From positions 1 to 14,064 of the forward strand of contig CALSCO010002420.1 in NCBI GenBank assembly GCA_943704415.1: a stretch of DNA of 14,064 nt, given 5' to 3'. The translations under genes and the position numbers were made by a program. The notes below the pieces were generated by a model. That model was not told the origin of the DNA, ran no database searches, and was given only the letters and a program-made list of their open reading frames with translations. Source of the DNA: Parvularia atlantis (Eukaryota > Opisthokonta > Rotosphaerida). This document shows, piece by piece, positions 1 to 13,827 of the stretch (its first letter is position 1; each line of letters starts with the position of its first letter).

Positions 1-310
1 GGGGGGGGCTGGCCTCTCGACCGCGCAAACGATTTTCACGCGCTGCGGCGCTGACTCGGCTCGCGCGCGCGCCAGGCCGTCCACGCAAAACCACCCCCTC
101 CCCGCCGCCGGACCAGCACCGCACGCGGACGAGAAAGGCCGAGCCCGCGCAACGCCAGGCGCATCTTCGCCGCACGCACAAGCACTCCCCCGCGAATCCT
201 CACCGCGACCTCGCCGAGGCCGTCGCATACTCTTCGTCAGCCAGGCACCGCTGCAGCCGACGTCCCCGTCCCCGCCGTTTGCGCGCCACCCGCCGCGCCA
301 GTCACCGAGC
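1..310. other. Upstream region of the CAMK-type kinase gene
   Basis: No gene is seen here on either strand. The stretch is C-rich, with CCCCCTCCCC-type runs near 100 and scattered CT-rich blocks, as expected for a fungal promoter and 5' leader. It begins with eight G residues at the window edge. The start codon at 311 lies in the context ccgagcATGG. No clear TATA box is visible. Confidence 0.5.
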
Positions 311-1861
311 ATGGCGCCGCGCCACTTCTCGCAGCCGGTCAATATCCAGGGCCCGTCGCGGGTGCGTTGGCGCGCGCGCTTTTGCCCGTCGTCGTCGTGC
401 GCTCACGAACGCCGCGCACGCAGCGCGACCTGCCCACGACACCCAAGTCGGCAACCGGGCGCGCTGACGTTGATGAGGACGAGCTGAGCGCATGCCTCGT
501 CTCGACCACCATCTCGTCCACCTTCCGCGCCAAGGCGAGCGAGTTCCTCAAGAAGTGCGCGCGCGCGCCCCGCGCCGCCCCGCGCGCGCGACCGGCCGGC
601 TCACCCGTGTATGTGCGCGCGCCCCTGCGCAGGTACTACCGCTCGAAGCAGGACCTCGCGAGCGAGCTCGGCAAGTCGGACCGGGTGGAGGAATTTGAGC
701 TGGGCGAGGTCATCGGCATGGGCGCATTCTCGTGCGTGAGGCGCGCGACCAACGTCGAGACGGGCGAGACGGTGCGTGAGGCGCCTCGAGGGGAAATTTC
801 CCCCGTCCAACCGCCCTCACAGGTCGCCGTCAAGATCGTGAGCAAGGCCAACTCGGAGAACGACGTGATCCAGATGGTCACGAACGAGACTGCCGTCTGG
901 TCCACGGTCGAGCACCCCAACATCATCAAGCTGATTCGCATGGTCGAGACGCGCACCGAGGTCTGCATCGTGGCCGAGGTGCGGCCGTCTGCGCGCGCAT
1001 GTGCGCGGGAGCTGACGCGGGCCCGCAGCTCGCCGAGGGCGGCACGCTCCTCAACCACATCATTGAGGCGCCCGAAGGGCGTCTGTCGGAGGACGCGGCA
1101 CGCCCGCTCTTCCAGCAGCTGTTCAGCGTGCTGCAGGAGTGCCACGCTCGCGGTGTCGTCCACGGCGACATCAAGCCCGACAACAGTGCGCGCGCGCGTG
1201 CCACCGGGCGCGTGCCAGCCCGCCGCTGACCCGCGGCGCGCGTGCGCGCACAGTCCTCATGACCAAGGACCACAGCCAGATCCGCCTGTGCGACTTTGGC
1301 CTGAGCCACATCGTCGACCACGCCAAGTCGCCACTCTTTGCCAACGAGGGCGACCGTGAGGACTACTTTAGGTGCGCGCCCTCGTCGCGCAGCATGTGGC
1401 CGCCCGCTCACACACCCTGGCACAGCGTCCCCAAGAGCGCGTCGCTTTCGGGCACGCCGCTCTTCCTCGCGCCCGAGGCCATCTGCATCGCGCCGGACGC
1501 GGGCACCGAGTCGGACATGTGGTCGGCCGGCGTGACGCTCTACGCCGCGCTGACGGGGAGATACCCGTTCGACGACGACTTCACGCCGCGGCTGCAGCAG
1601 AAAATCCTCGCGTGCGAGTACGACCTGCCCGAGCACCTCTCGCCCGCCGCGGTCGACCTCATCCGCCAACTGCTCACGAAGGACCCGGCGCAGCGCCTGA
1701 TGGCACGCGAGGCCCTGCGCCACCACTGGTTCAGCCCGGGGCGCGGCCCCGTCTGGCGCAGCGGCAGCGGCAGCAGTGCGCCGCTGGACGACGGCTGCGG
1801 CTCGGCGCCCGGCGCGGACGAGCTGCTCGGCCTGTCGTCGCCGCCCCTGACGTCGCCGTGA
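311..1861 (+). CDS. CAMK-group serine/threonine protein kinase
   Basis: Predicted protein kinase of 395 aa. Exons: 311-361, 424-554, 633-771, 823-978, 1029-1185, 1254-1371, 1426-1861; the sum is exactly 396 codons. The kinase domain runs from about residue 82 to 350: glycine loop GMGAFSCV (89-96), VAVK lysine 111, catalytic loop HGDIKPDN (204-211, so HGD replaces the usual HRD), DFG 225-227, LAPE 265-268 and the SDMWSAGV segment. These features fit the CAMK group (calmodulin-kinase-like). The C-terminal tail is short and Ser/Gly-rich, and I see no obvious calmodulin-binding helix, so calcium control is not shown. The last intron (1372-1425, 54 nt) is in frame and stop-free, so retention would add 18 residues after DYF. 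Branch sites CTGAC or CTCAC support most introns. The substrate is unknown. Confidence 0.88.
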
Positions 1862-2303
1862 GGGCCCCGTTTAGACCCCCTCGTGCCCGCGTCCCGTGCT
1901 CTCTTCTGCTGCCTGCTTGCTGCTTGCTTGCTTGCCCCCCGTTGTACCACCGCTGTGCGCCTCCGCGGCTTGATACACTTCTCGTCTGCGTGTGCTCCTG
2001 CGCCCTCTTCTCTGTGCGTCCCGCGCCCCACTCGCCCCCCAGCCCGCGCCGCGCGCTCCGTGCTATCGTCCGTGGCGGCCGCGGCGGCGGCGGCGCGCCG
2101 TGCGCGGACGAGGCAGGAGCGGGCGGGGCAAGGGCGGCCTCGTGTTTTGGCCTTCGTTGCTTGTCTGCTCACGGCGCGTGCAGCCCGCCGCCGCCCACGC
2201 GCACGCGCCCAGCCCTCCGGCGCGTCTCGTCCCGGCCCGTCGCCCGCGCCGCGTCCGCCCCGCCCCGCACCCGGCGGCGCGCCTGCCGTGATCGCGTGTA
2301 GAG
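1862..2303. other. Intergenic region between two same-strand kinase genes
   Basis: This 442-bp gap must hold the 3' UTR of the first kinase and the promoter and 5' leader of the second. It contains a run of imperfect GCTT repeats near 1909-1936, CT-rich blocks around 1985-2045 and a GGC/GCG-rich block near 2073-2100. An open frame beginning near 1883 looks superficially secretory but runs into the next gene out of frame, so I do not call it. Confidence 0.5.
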
Positions 2304-4976
<2,673 letters not shown>

Positions 4977-5028
4977 ACGGGTGCGCCGGCGCGACGCGCG
5001 CACCCCACCACGGTTCTATCTTTCCTCC

Positions 5029-5030
<2 letters not shown>

Positions 5031-5066
<36 letters not shown>
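5031..5066 (+). repeat. (CT)18 microsatellite
   Basis: Eighteen uninterrupted CT units lie between the convergent genes. They are followed, after a short spacer, by an AC run. Confidence 0.97.
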
Positions 5067-5070
<4 letters not shown>

Positions 5071-5092
5071 ACACACACACACACACACACAC
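5071..5092 (+). repeat. (AC)11 microsatellite
   Basis: Eleven uninterrupted AC units lie four bases after the CT run, giving a compound microsatellite in the shared 3' region. Confidence 0.97.
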
Positions 5093-5145
5093 CCGTCCCA
5101 CGCCCTCGTTTGCCTCCACTCCCCCTTCTTGTGACCGGTAAACAC

Positions 5146-8100
5146 TCAAGCTTCGCACCCTGCTTCGCTGGGGTGCACCGGCCGGATCGCGTCCGACCGG
5201 CTCAGGTGCGCGTGCACGCGCGGCAGCACCTGCGCGGCAGCACGCGCCGGCCCACGCTCCGCTCGAACGTGCTCTCCGATCGCGTCGGCGCGCATCTGCG
5301 CACACGTCGGCCGCGTCCGCAGCCCCGCGGCCCCCCGCCCGCACCTGCAGCTCCTTGTCCGTCAGGATGGTGAACAGGCCGGCCTGCAGCTCGCGTGCCG
5401 ACAGCTGCAGCATCGTGAGCGGGCGCGGCGTCGCGCCGAGGTGGTGGAGCTCGTTGGCCCAGAACTCGCCCTGTGTGTGCGCACGGAGAGGGTCAGTCGC
5501 ATGCCTCCAAGCAGAGGCGCGAGCCGCACCTCGGCGCAGCCCGTGACCACGAGCTGCGGGACGCCGCTGCGGAGCGCTGCGGGGACAATGTCGGGGCTGG
5601 CGTCGTGCACGACTGCGCGCGCGAGCGCGGGGCGTCAGCGTTGCGGGCCACACATATGTGCAGCGCTGTCGCCGCACCGCCGGCACTGCGCGCGAGCAGC
5701 CGCTCGAACGCGTACAGCTCGCCCTCGACGCTCAGGAGGTGCACGAGCGGCGGCAGGCGCTTCGTCGACGCGAGCTGCCAAGCGGTCAGTCGCGTCCACA
5801 AGGACGCCAATGCGCGCGCACGCACCAGCTCGGCCGGGATCAGCTCGGCGCCCGTGTGCAGGCAGAGCACGGCGCGCACGTTGATGCTCGTCACGGCCTC
5901 GACGATGCAATCTGAGCCACAGCATGAGCAAGCGGTGCAGCCATCCGGCCAGCGTGTGTGCACCGAGCGTGTTGGCCACGAGCGTCGGCGTGAGCGTCAG
6001 CAGCGCGAGCACGTCCAGCCCGATGAAGACAAACTGCGCCGCCCCATCAGTCCGGTCCAACGCAGCCCACGTGTCTTCCTAACCCGCGGCTCCTCGGCGA
6101 TGAACGCGTTCAGCTCGCGGTCCTGCGCGCCATCGGCCAAGTCGTCCTTTGCACCGACCAGGAAGCCGCTAACGCGACGGTGAGCGACGCAACGCCAGAA
6201 CCGCCGCGCGCACACCTGATGTCTGGCGTGAGCTGCGCGTGCGGCCAGTCTACCGGGCGCTGGAGAAGCAGGGGCGACACGCTGCACCGCGCCTGCCGTC
6301 AGTCCGCCGCCTGGACGAGCAAGACGCGCACCAGTACAGTGCCTGCAAGGTCGTGGCAGGCGCGTCAGACGTCGCGCGGACCCAGCGCAGCCAGTCGGCC
6401 AGCGAGACCGTGTCGTCCGCGTTGCCTGGCAGACAGCGAGCATGAGACACGGATTTCGCGGGGGAGCGCGACCATGCGCGCACGAAAGGCTTGCGGCGTG
6501 TAGTCGGCGCCCAGCCCGCGCTTGTCGGTGAGCCAGCCGTTGACGGTCGCTTTGACGGCCAGCCAGTCGGACGTGTCTGCATGCGGTGCGGTCACGACGC
6601 GCGGCAAGAGACGCACGCGGGGGTGCTCACCGCACGCCAGGTACGAGTAGACCTTCATGAACGGCATCGAGTGGTGGCCGTAAACGCTCGTGTGTGGGAA
6701 CAGGCGTGTCGGATGCACGGGATCGAGCAGCAGCTGCGTCGTGGGCTTGCCGCACACCTAACGTGCGCGGCTGAGCGCGGCGTGTGACAGGCAGCGCAGC
6801 GCGTGCGGACCTCAAACAGGCAGAATGACGCCACCGATTCGGCCAGGCCCTGCGAGCACACGACGGCACAGCACGACGTCGACAGCTGCAGCAGCTCGTC
6901 CAGCTGCCGGCAGCGTGTCAAAAGAGCACAAGCCAGGCGCACCGCGGCACCTGCGACGGCTCGACGAGGTCGCTCGGCCGCCGCGCACGCAGGCTCGGCG
7001 CAAACAGCCTCAGCAGGTTCTCAGACATCGGCGCGCTGCCACCGCCACTTGACACCTGCGGCGGCTGCCCGAGCGGCGGCAGCACGCCCACGCCCGGCTG
7101 CTCGGCGCGCGCCGCTTCCTCCTGCTCGAGCTGGATCGACAGGCGCGAGAACTCGGCCTCGATGTCGTCGCCGAGCTCGGCCGCGGCCGACGGTGTAGGC
7201 GCGGTCGCCGCGGCTGGTGCGGCGACCGGGTGAGGGGCGTGCGGACCATGCGGCCTGCGGCGGGCACGCACGCGCTGCTACGCCCGGCTGCGCGATGTAC
7301 GACGTGAAGGTCGCGACGCGCGCGGACCCGGGATCGCTCTTGCCCGTGCTGCGCAGAACAGTCACCGGCAGGCCGCTGGCACGTGCGACCTGCGCCGGCT
7401 GTGCGTGAGCCGCTGCCGCCAAAGTGTCCGTTGCGGCGCGCCTTGGCAAACTTGTCCACGGTGGCGACGCGCACGCCAAGGCCGGCGGCCGTGAGGTGCC
7501 GCCCAAACGCGAGCAGCGCGAGGGGGCTGCGGCTGCTGAGGTGAACGAGCAGGACGGTCTGGCCGTTGAGCTGGCGTCGCGCGCGCGTGTAAGCTTGGCC
7601 ACGTTGCAGCCCCCCGTGTCCACGGCGCGTCGCACTCGTGCGAGCACAGCCGGGTCAATGTCGAGCGCGTCGTACGTGGCGCCGACAACGAGCAGGCGCA
7701 GGGCCTCGGTCAGCTGCGCGCGCGTGGCCTGGGCCGTCAGCCTGCGCGATGCGCGGACGGGGCGCGCGTCACCTGCTCGGCGGCCTCGGTGTCGGTGCGG
7801 TCGTAGAGCGCGTCGTGCTCGTCGCGCAGGAATGCGAGCAGCTCCGGACTGCCGCGCAGCACGGGGCTCGCGGCGACCGCGCGGAACAAGGCCTGGAACA
7901 GCCGCCGGCGCTCGTCAACAACCTCGGCCTTGAAGCGGCCCGTGAGCGTCTTGCGCGGGAACTCGGGCAGAGGCTCGATGGCCGCGCCGTACTTGCGCAC
8001 GAGCGCTGCGTGCAGCGCGTGCACCTGCCGGTAGCGCCGCCAGACCACGAGCGTCGTGTTGGCGCTGGCCGCGAAGCGCGTCTGCGACACGCGTCAGGCG

Positions 8101-8214
8101 CGGCGCATCGGTGCGCGTGCGCGTGCGCCCCCTAACCTGCACGGTCAGGCGGTACTCGGTGAAGCCGTGGTGCTGGCGCACGTCGTCGACGTCGATCACG
8201 ACCGGTGGCGGCAT
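5146..8214 (-). CDS. PX domain fused to a degenerate GT28/sterol-glucosyltransferase-like domain
   Basis: Predicted 714-aa protein. Exons in order: 8214-8137, 8081-7773, 7713-7636, 7570-7442, 7389-7272, 7213-6951, 6903-6811, 6757-6631, 6576-6484, 6425-6332, 6281-6216, 6168-6084, 6033-5964, 5911-5826, 5774-5678, 5612-5530, 5470-5345, 5295-5146; the sum is exactly 715 codons. Residues 1-115 form a PX domain (RRY at 41-43, Pro-rich PLPEFPRKTL, then ERRRLFQAL), suggesting phosphoinositide binding on endomembranes. Residues 156-690 follow the GT28 fold: RVATVDKF, a long low-complexity insert (about 215-300), VNGWLTDKRGLG, QRPVDWP, VVHDASPDIVPAALRSGVPQ (596 on), EFWANELHHLGATPRPL (625 on), and a C-terminal helix RADAIGEHVRAERG. 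The usual GSRGDV, ATH, HHGGAGTT and FGDQ motifs are all altered, so it is probably catalytically inactive. The exon 4/5 intron uses a GC donor. Confidence 0.84.
7390..7441 (-). other. GC-AG intron in the PX-GT28 gene
   Basis: On the coding strand the donor is AAG|GCGCGC, with a CTCAC branch site and a GGCGCAG acceptor. There is no usable GT. Removing 52 nt joins ATVDKFAK to VARASGLPVTVL, matching the family layout; without splicing the frame is lost. Confidence 0.82.
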
Positions 8215-8292
8215 CGCCCGCGTCTCCGAATGTGAATGCAAGAACGAATGTACTACAGCTGTGTGCGCGTGCCGCCGCCGCCACGGCCGACC
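8215..8292. other. 78-bp gap between the carrier stop and the PX-GT28 start
   Basis: Both flanking genes are on the minus strand. This short gap has to hold the 3' UTR signals of the carrier and the promoter of the PX-GT28 gene, unless these overlap coding sequence. No TATA-like element is obvious. The coding frame could be extended upstream only from a TTG, so the ATG at 8214 is the start. Confidence 0.6.
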
Positions 8293-9612
8293 TCACGCCA
8301 GCGCCTTGAGGAAGAACTCGTACACGAGAAAGTTGATCGAGTGGATCGGGAACGCGCGGATGAGCGTCGGCCCTGCGGCATCGTCGACGTCAGCTCGCGC
8401 CGCACGCGTGCCCGCACGCCTGCGCCGCTACCGATGCCGGCGTAGAATCCGCGTAGGCCCGATGCGGCGTACGTCGAGTGCACGCAGTCGACGATGCCGC
8501 TGCGGCGCGCCACTCCGTCAGCACGATGCGCACACGCGGTGCAAGCCCTGCGCGCACAGGTACTGCGCCCGCGCCGCGAGCGCATCCTTTTGCAGCCGCG
8601 ACTTGACCAGGTCGACCGGAAACACCACGAGCCACGAGCTCACGCCGGCCATCCCGCCCGCGAGAAAGTGCACGAGCGGCGAGGCGTCGGCGCGCTTGCC
8701 CGTGGGTGACCACACGCGGTTGATCAGCTCGTAGCTTGCAAAGTACACGGACGTGCCCAGCGCCTCGCGCACGTACATCGGCCTGCGCGCGGTGTGAGCG
8801 GGCGCGGCGCGGGCACGAGCTCACGCCGGCCATCCCGCCCGCGAGAAAGTGCACGAGCGGCGAGGCGTCGGCGCGCTTGCCCGTGGGGGGGGGGGGGGGG
8901 GGGGGGGGGCCAGCGCGCACGAGAAGCCGAGGTAGAACCCGCGCACGCCGCGGCTGCGGTAGATCTGCCGTGCGCAGTCGAGGTTGCCCGTGAAGGACGC
9001 GGCGGTGGGGTCTATCCTGCGCGCGAGCGACTGCAGCTGCATCTGCGCGGCCACGTGCGTCTGAGCGATGCGATCGACCGTTGCCGACGCGCGCTAGACC
9101 TGCAGCTTGATCAGCTCGAGCGGCGACGAGATGAGTGCGATGACCGTGCCCGAGATGAAGCCGCCGCCAAAGGCGTCGCGCAGACGCTCGTGCGTGCCCG
9201 TGTGCCCGCGCCCGAGCCACGCCTTGCTGTTCTCGTAGAGGTTGAACGAGAGCGATTTGATCACGCTCACGGTGAGCAACGGCGGCACGATCCCGCGGAA
9301 GAAGCCGCCACGCCCCTCGTGCTTGAGCGTGTCGCGCACGACCTGCGCCCGCCGCGCTCAGCCCGTGCTTATTGGTGTGGCGCGCGCGCGCCCCGTGCCT
9401 CGCCCATCGTGCTGAACCCGTGCGTCTGCATGCGGCTCTTGACAAAGTCGAAGGGGTACCCGACAATGACGCTGCGCGCGCGCATGTTCGTCCGGGCAGT
9501 CCACGCGGCGCACGGTGCTCCGCGCAACGCACCCGCACGTGCCCGCAAAGGCGGCCGCGACGACGGCGCGGTTTGCGCGCAGCGTGTCACGCAACCCGTC
9601 CGTTGCCGCCAT
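8293..9612 (-). CDS. Mitochondrial carrier family (SLC25) protein, interrupted by an anomalous insertion
   Basis: Inner-membrane solute carrier. Exons: 9612-9539, 9471-9399, 9342-9100, 9042-8909, 8782-8558, 8499-8432, 8372-8293; the sum is 299 codons, giving 298 aa, the usual size of the family. The three repeats each carry the Px[DE]xx[KR] signature: YPFDFVKSRMQ (31-36), SPLELIKLQ (123-128) and FPVDLVKSRLQ (230-235). FFRGIVPPL, FYLGFSCAL and FYAGIGPTLIRAF mark repeat ends. The substrate cannot be told from sequence. As printed, the fourth intron is broken: exon 4 runs from 8909 into a C tract (minus strand) and a copied piece of exon 5, then hits TGA at 8823-8821. Taking out 8817-8908 leaves a donor GTGCCC, a CTCAC branch and a GCGCAG acceptor (34-nt intron) and restores the frame. 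Exon 2/3 uses a GC donor. Confidence 0.86.
8633..8706 (-). repeat. 74-bp direct repeat, original copy in carrier exon 5
   Basis: This copy is part of the coding sequence of repeat three of the carrier (PTGKRADASPLVHFLAGG region). An exact second copy lies at 8814-8887. Confidence 0.97.
8814..8887 (-). repeat. 74-bp direct repeat, displaced copy inside the carrier's fourth intron
   Basis: It is identical over 74 nt to 8633-8706 and in the same orientation. It ends directly in a run of 25 G. Its left end shares the bases CAC with the expected intron sequence. It does not fit the reading frame of the carrier. Confidence 0.97.
8885..8909 (+). repeat. 25-base poly-G run
   Basis: Uninterrupted G from 8885 to 8909 directly follows the duplicated 74-bp block, whose own sequence ends in GTGGG. 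The last G is needed as part of the carrier coding sequence. Confidence 0.97.
9343..9398 (-). other. GC-AG intron in the carrier gene
   Basis: The donor on the coding strand is GAG|GCACGG, with a CTGAG branch-like site and a GGCGCAG acceptor. The neighbourhood of the exon edge lacks any GT. Removing 56 nt joins FSTMGE to VVRDTLKHEGRGGFFRG, as carrier repeats require. Confidence 0.8.
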
Positions 9613-9642
9613 TGTCGCTTTCGCCGCGGCCGAGACGCGCCG
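9613..9642. promoter_or_regulatory. 30-bp divergent intergenic region (carrier / Ala-Pro-rich gene)
   Basis: Only 30 bp separate the two divergent start codons, so the promoters must overlap each other and probably the opposite coding regions. The stretch is GC-rich with no TATA-like element. This depends on both start codons being right; the carrier start is the better supported. Confidence 0.55.
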
Positions 9643-10776
9643 ATGTTCGCTGGGCGCCTCGCGTGGTTCGCGCCGACCGTTGCGGCCGACGTGCGCGCGG
9701 CGTGGGGTGCGCGGCGCGCGTGCGGCGACGGCTTGCGCCGGCTGACGGCAGTCTGACTGGCTGCGCGCCGCGTGCGCGCGAGCAGAGAAGCAGCGCGGCA
9801 CCGTCGCCGCCGACCCGGCCACCGCGCAGCTGCTGTTTGTGGCGGGGCCAGCTGACGTGCCCGCGCCGCCCGCGCACGACGCGCCCGGTGCCGCTGCCGC
9901 GCGCACGTACTACTTCGAGGCGGACTTTGTGCTGCGGTGCATCGAGCAGCGGCGCTGGCTGCCGCTTGGGCAGTTCCTCCTCGCGCCCGAGCCGCCCCAG
10001 GCTCCGCGTCCTCCGCTGCACCAACTCGCGCCCGCCAGCGTCGCGCACGTCGACGCGGACGGCGACGGCGACACGGCCGAGGAGGGCGACGCGGCCACCG
10101 ACACACTCGGTGCGCCGGCCGTCGACCACCGCCACGGCAAGCACCGCGCGCACCGCAAGCGCCGACTGTCGGTCGACGACAACGCCGCGCCGCCCGCGCC
10201 CGCGCCGACGAGACCGCGGGCCGCGGCGCCCGCGCCCGAGCCCGCGCCACCAGCACCAGCACCTGTGGCACCCCGGGCGCCGGCACTACCGGCGGCGGCG
10301 ACGATGCCGCTGCTGCACCTGCTGCAGGAGCGACGTGCGGCCGCGGCGAGCGCGCCAGCACGGCCCAGCCAGGAGCCGCCGCGGCGCGAGCAGCGGTCCG
10401 TGTTTGTGTCCATCAAGCCGTCGCGTGCGTGCCGGCGGGGGAGTGCCGCGGCCGCATGCGAAGCCCTCACGCACCCGCGCCGTGCGCAGCCCTCGCACTG
10501 CTAGCGCGGCTCGCGCGCGGCAATGACGCATTGCGAGCACCGCACGCGCACCAGCAGGCCGATGCGGACGAGGGCGCGGGTGACAACGACGACGCGCGAC
10601 ACCACCAGGCGCCCGTGCCGCCGCTCGTGCAGCTGCTGCGGCGCCAGCGCGAGCTGCAGAGTGGGCGTGTCCCCCCGGCTGCTGCGCCTACGAGCACCGC
10701 TGGCGGGCTCTGGAGCGAGTTTGCACCGTTCGAGGGCCCCGGCTACCGTGTTGTTCCGCGCGTGTCTGCAATCTAG
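9643..10776 (+). CDS. Unrecognised Ala/Pro-rich protein
   Basis: I do not recognise this 335-aa prediction. Exons: 9643-9690, 9752-10424, 10490-10776, giving 336 codons. Both introns fit the local consensus (GTGCGC...CTGAC...GGCAG and GTGCGT...CTCAC...GCGCAG). The best-ordered piece is near residues 65-95 (RTYYFEADFVLRCIEQ, then RRWLPLGQFLL). An acidic stretch with DADGDGDTAEEGD follows, then a basic cluster HRAHRKRRLSV that could act as a nuclear signal. A long Pro/Ala linker leads to two similar leucine motifs, MPLLHLLQERR (201-211) and PPLVQLLRRQREL (284-296). The end is GLWSEFAPFEGPGYRVVPRVSAI split over about 23 residues. No signal peptide or membrane span is evident. The first exon is short (16 codons), so the start is the weakest part. 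Confidence 0.6.
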
Positions 10777-10833
10777 CATTTATCGACAGTGGTAGGCCTA
10801 CCACAACCACCCTAGGGGCGGCACGCCTGGCCG
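10777..10833. other. 57-bp convergent gap with palindrome
   Basis: The stop of the Ala/Pro-rich gene and the stop of the LONRF-type gene lie 57 bp apart. The gap is AT-richer at its left side (CATTTATC) and contains a perfect 16-bp palindrome. The 3' UTRs almost certainly run into the opposite gene. Confidence 0.65.
10789..10804. repeat. Perfect 16-bp palindrome between convergent stop codons
   Basis: GTGGTAGGCCTACCAC is fully self-complementary and sits between the two convergent stops. It reads the same on both strands, so any signal it carries would serve both transcripts. Confidence 0.95.

Positions 10834-13827
<2,994 letters not shown>

Larger units (their letters stand above)
4977..5145. 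other. Convergent intergenic region, YPK1-type gene / PX-GT28 gene
   Basis: Only 169 bp separate the two stop codons. The gap must carry both 3' ends. It is dominated by CT and AC dinucleotide repeats, and no coding signal is seen. Confidence 0.7.

Noticed and set aside
1372-1392. A 21-nt intron ending at the first AG in the CAMK-type kinase
   Set aside because: It is far shorter than all other introns and has no branch site. The acceptor at 1425 gives a 54-nt intron with CTCAC and a better kinase junction.
4981-5373. Open frame through the CT/AC repeats
   Set aside because: It is made of dipeptide repeats and then antisense of the PX-GT28 last exon, with no conserved content.
8817-8908. 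A proline-rich insertion in the carrier protein
   Set aside because: The frame through the C tract ends at a TGA and does not join exon 5; it follows from the duplicated block and G run, not from a real loop.
8794-9756. Long plus-strand open frame across the carrier gene
   Set aside because: It is antisense to well-supported carrier exons, runs through the artefactual G tract and is an effect of high GC.
9369-10361. Long minus-strand open frame opposite the Ala/Pro-rich gene
   Set aside because: It is an Arg/Ala-rich GC shadow that overlaps the real first carrier exons in another frame.
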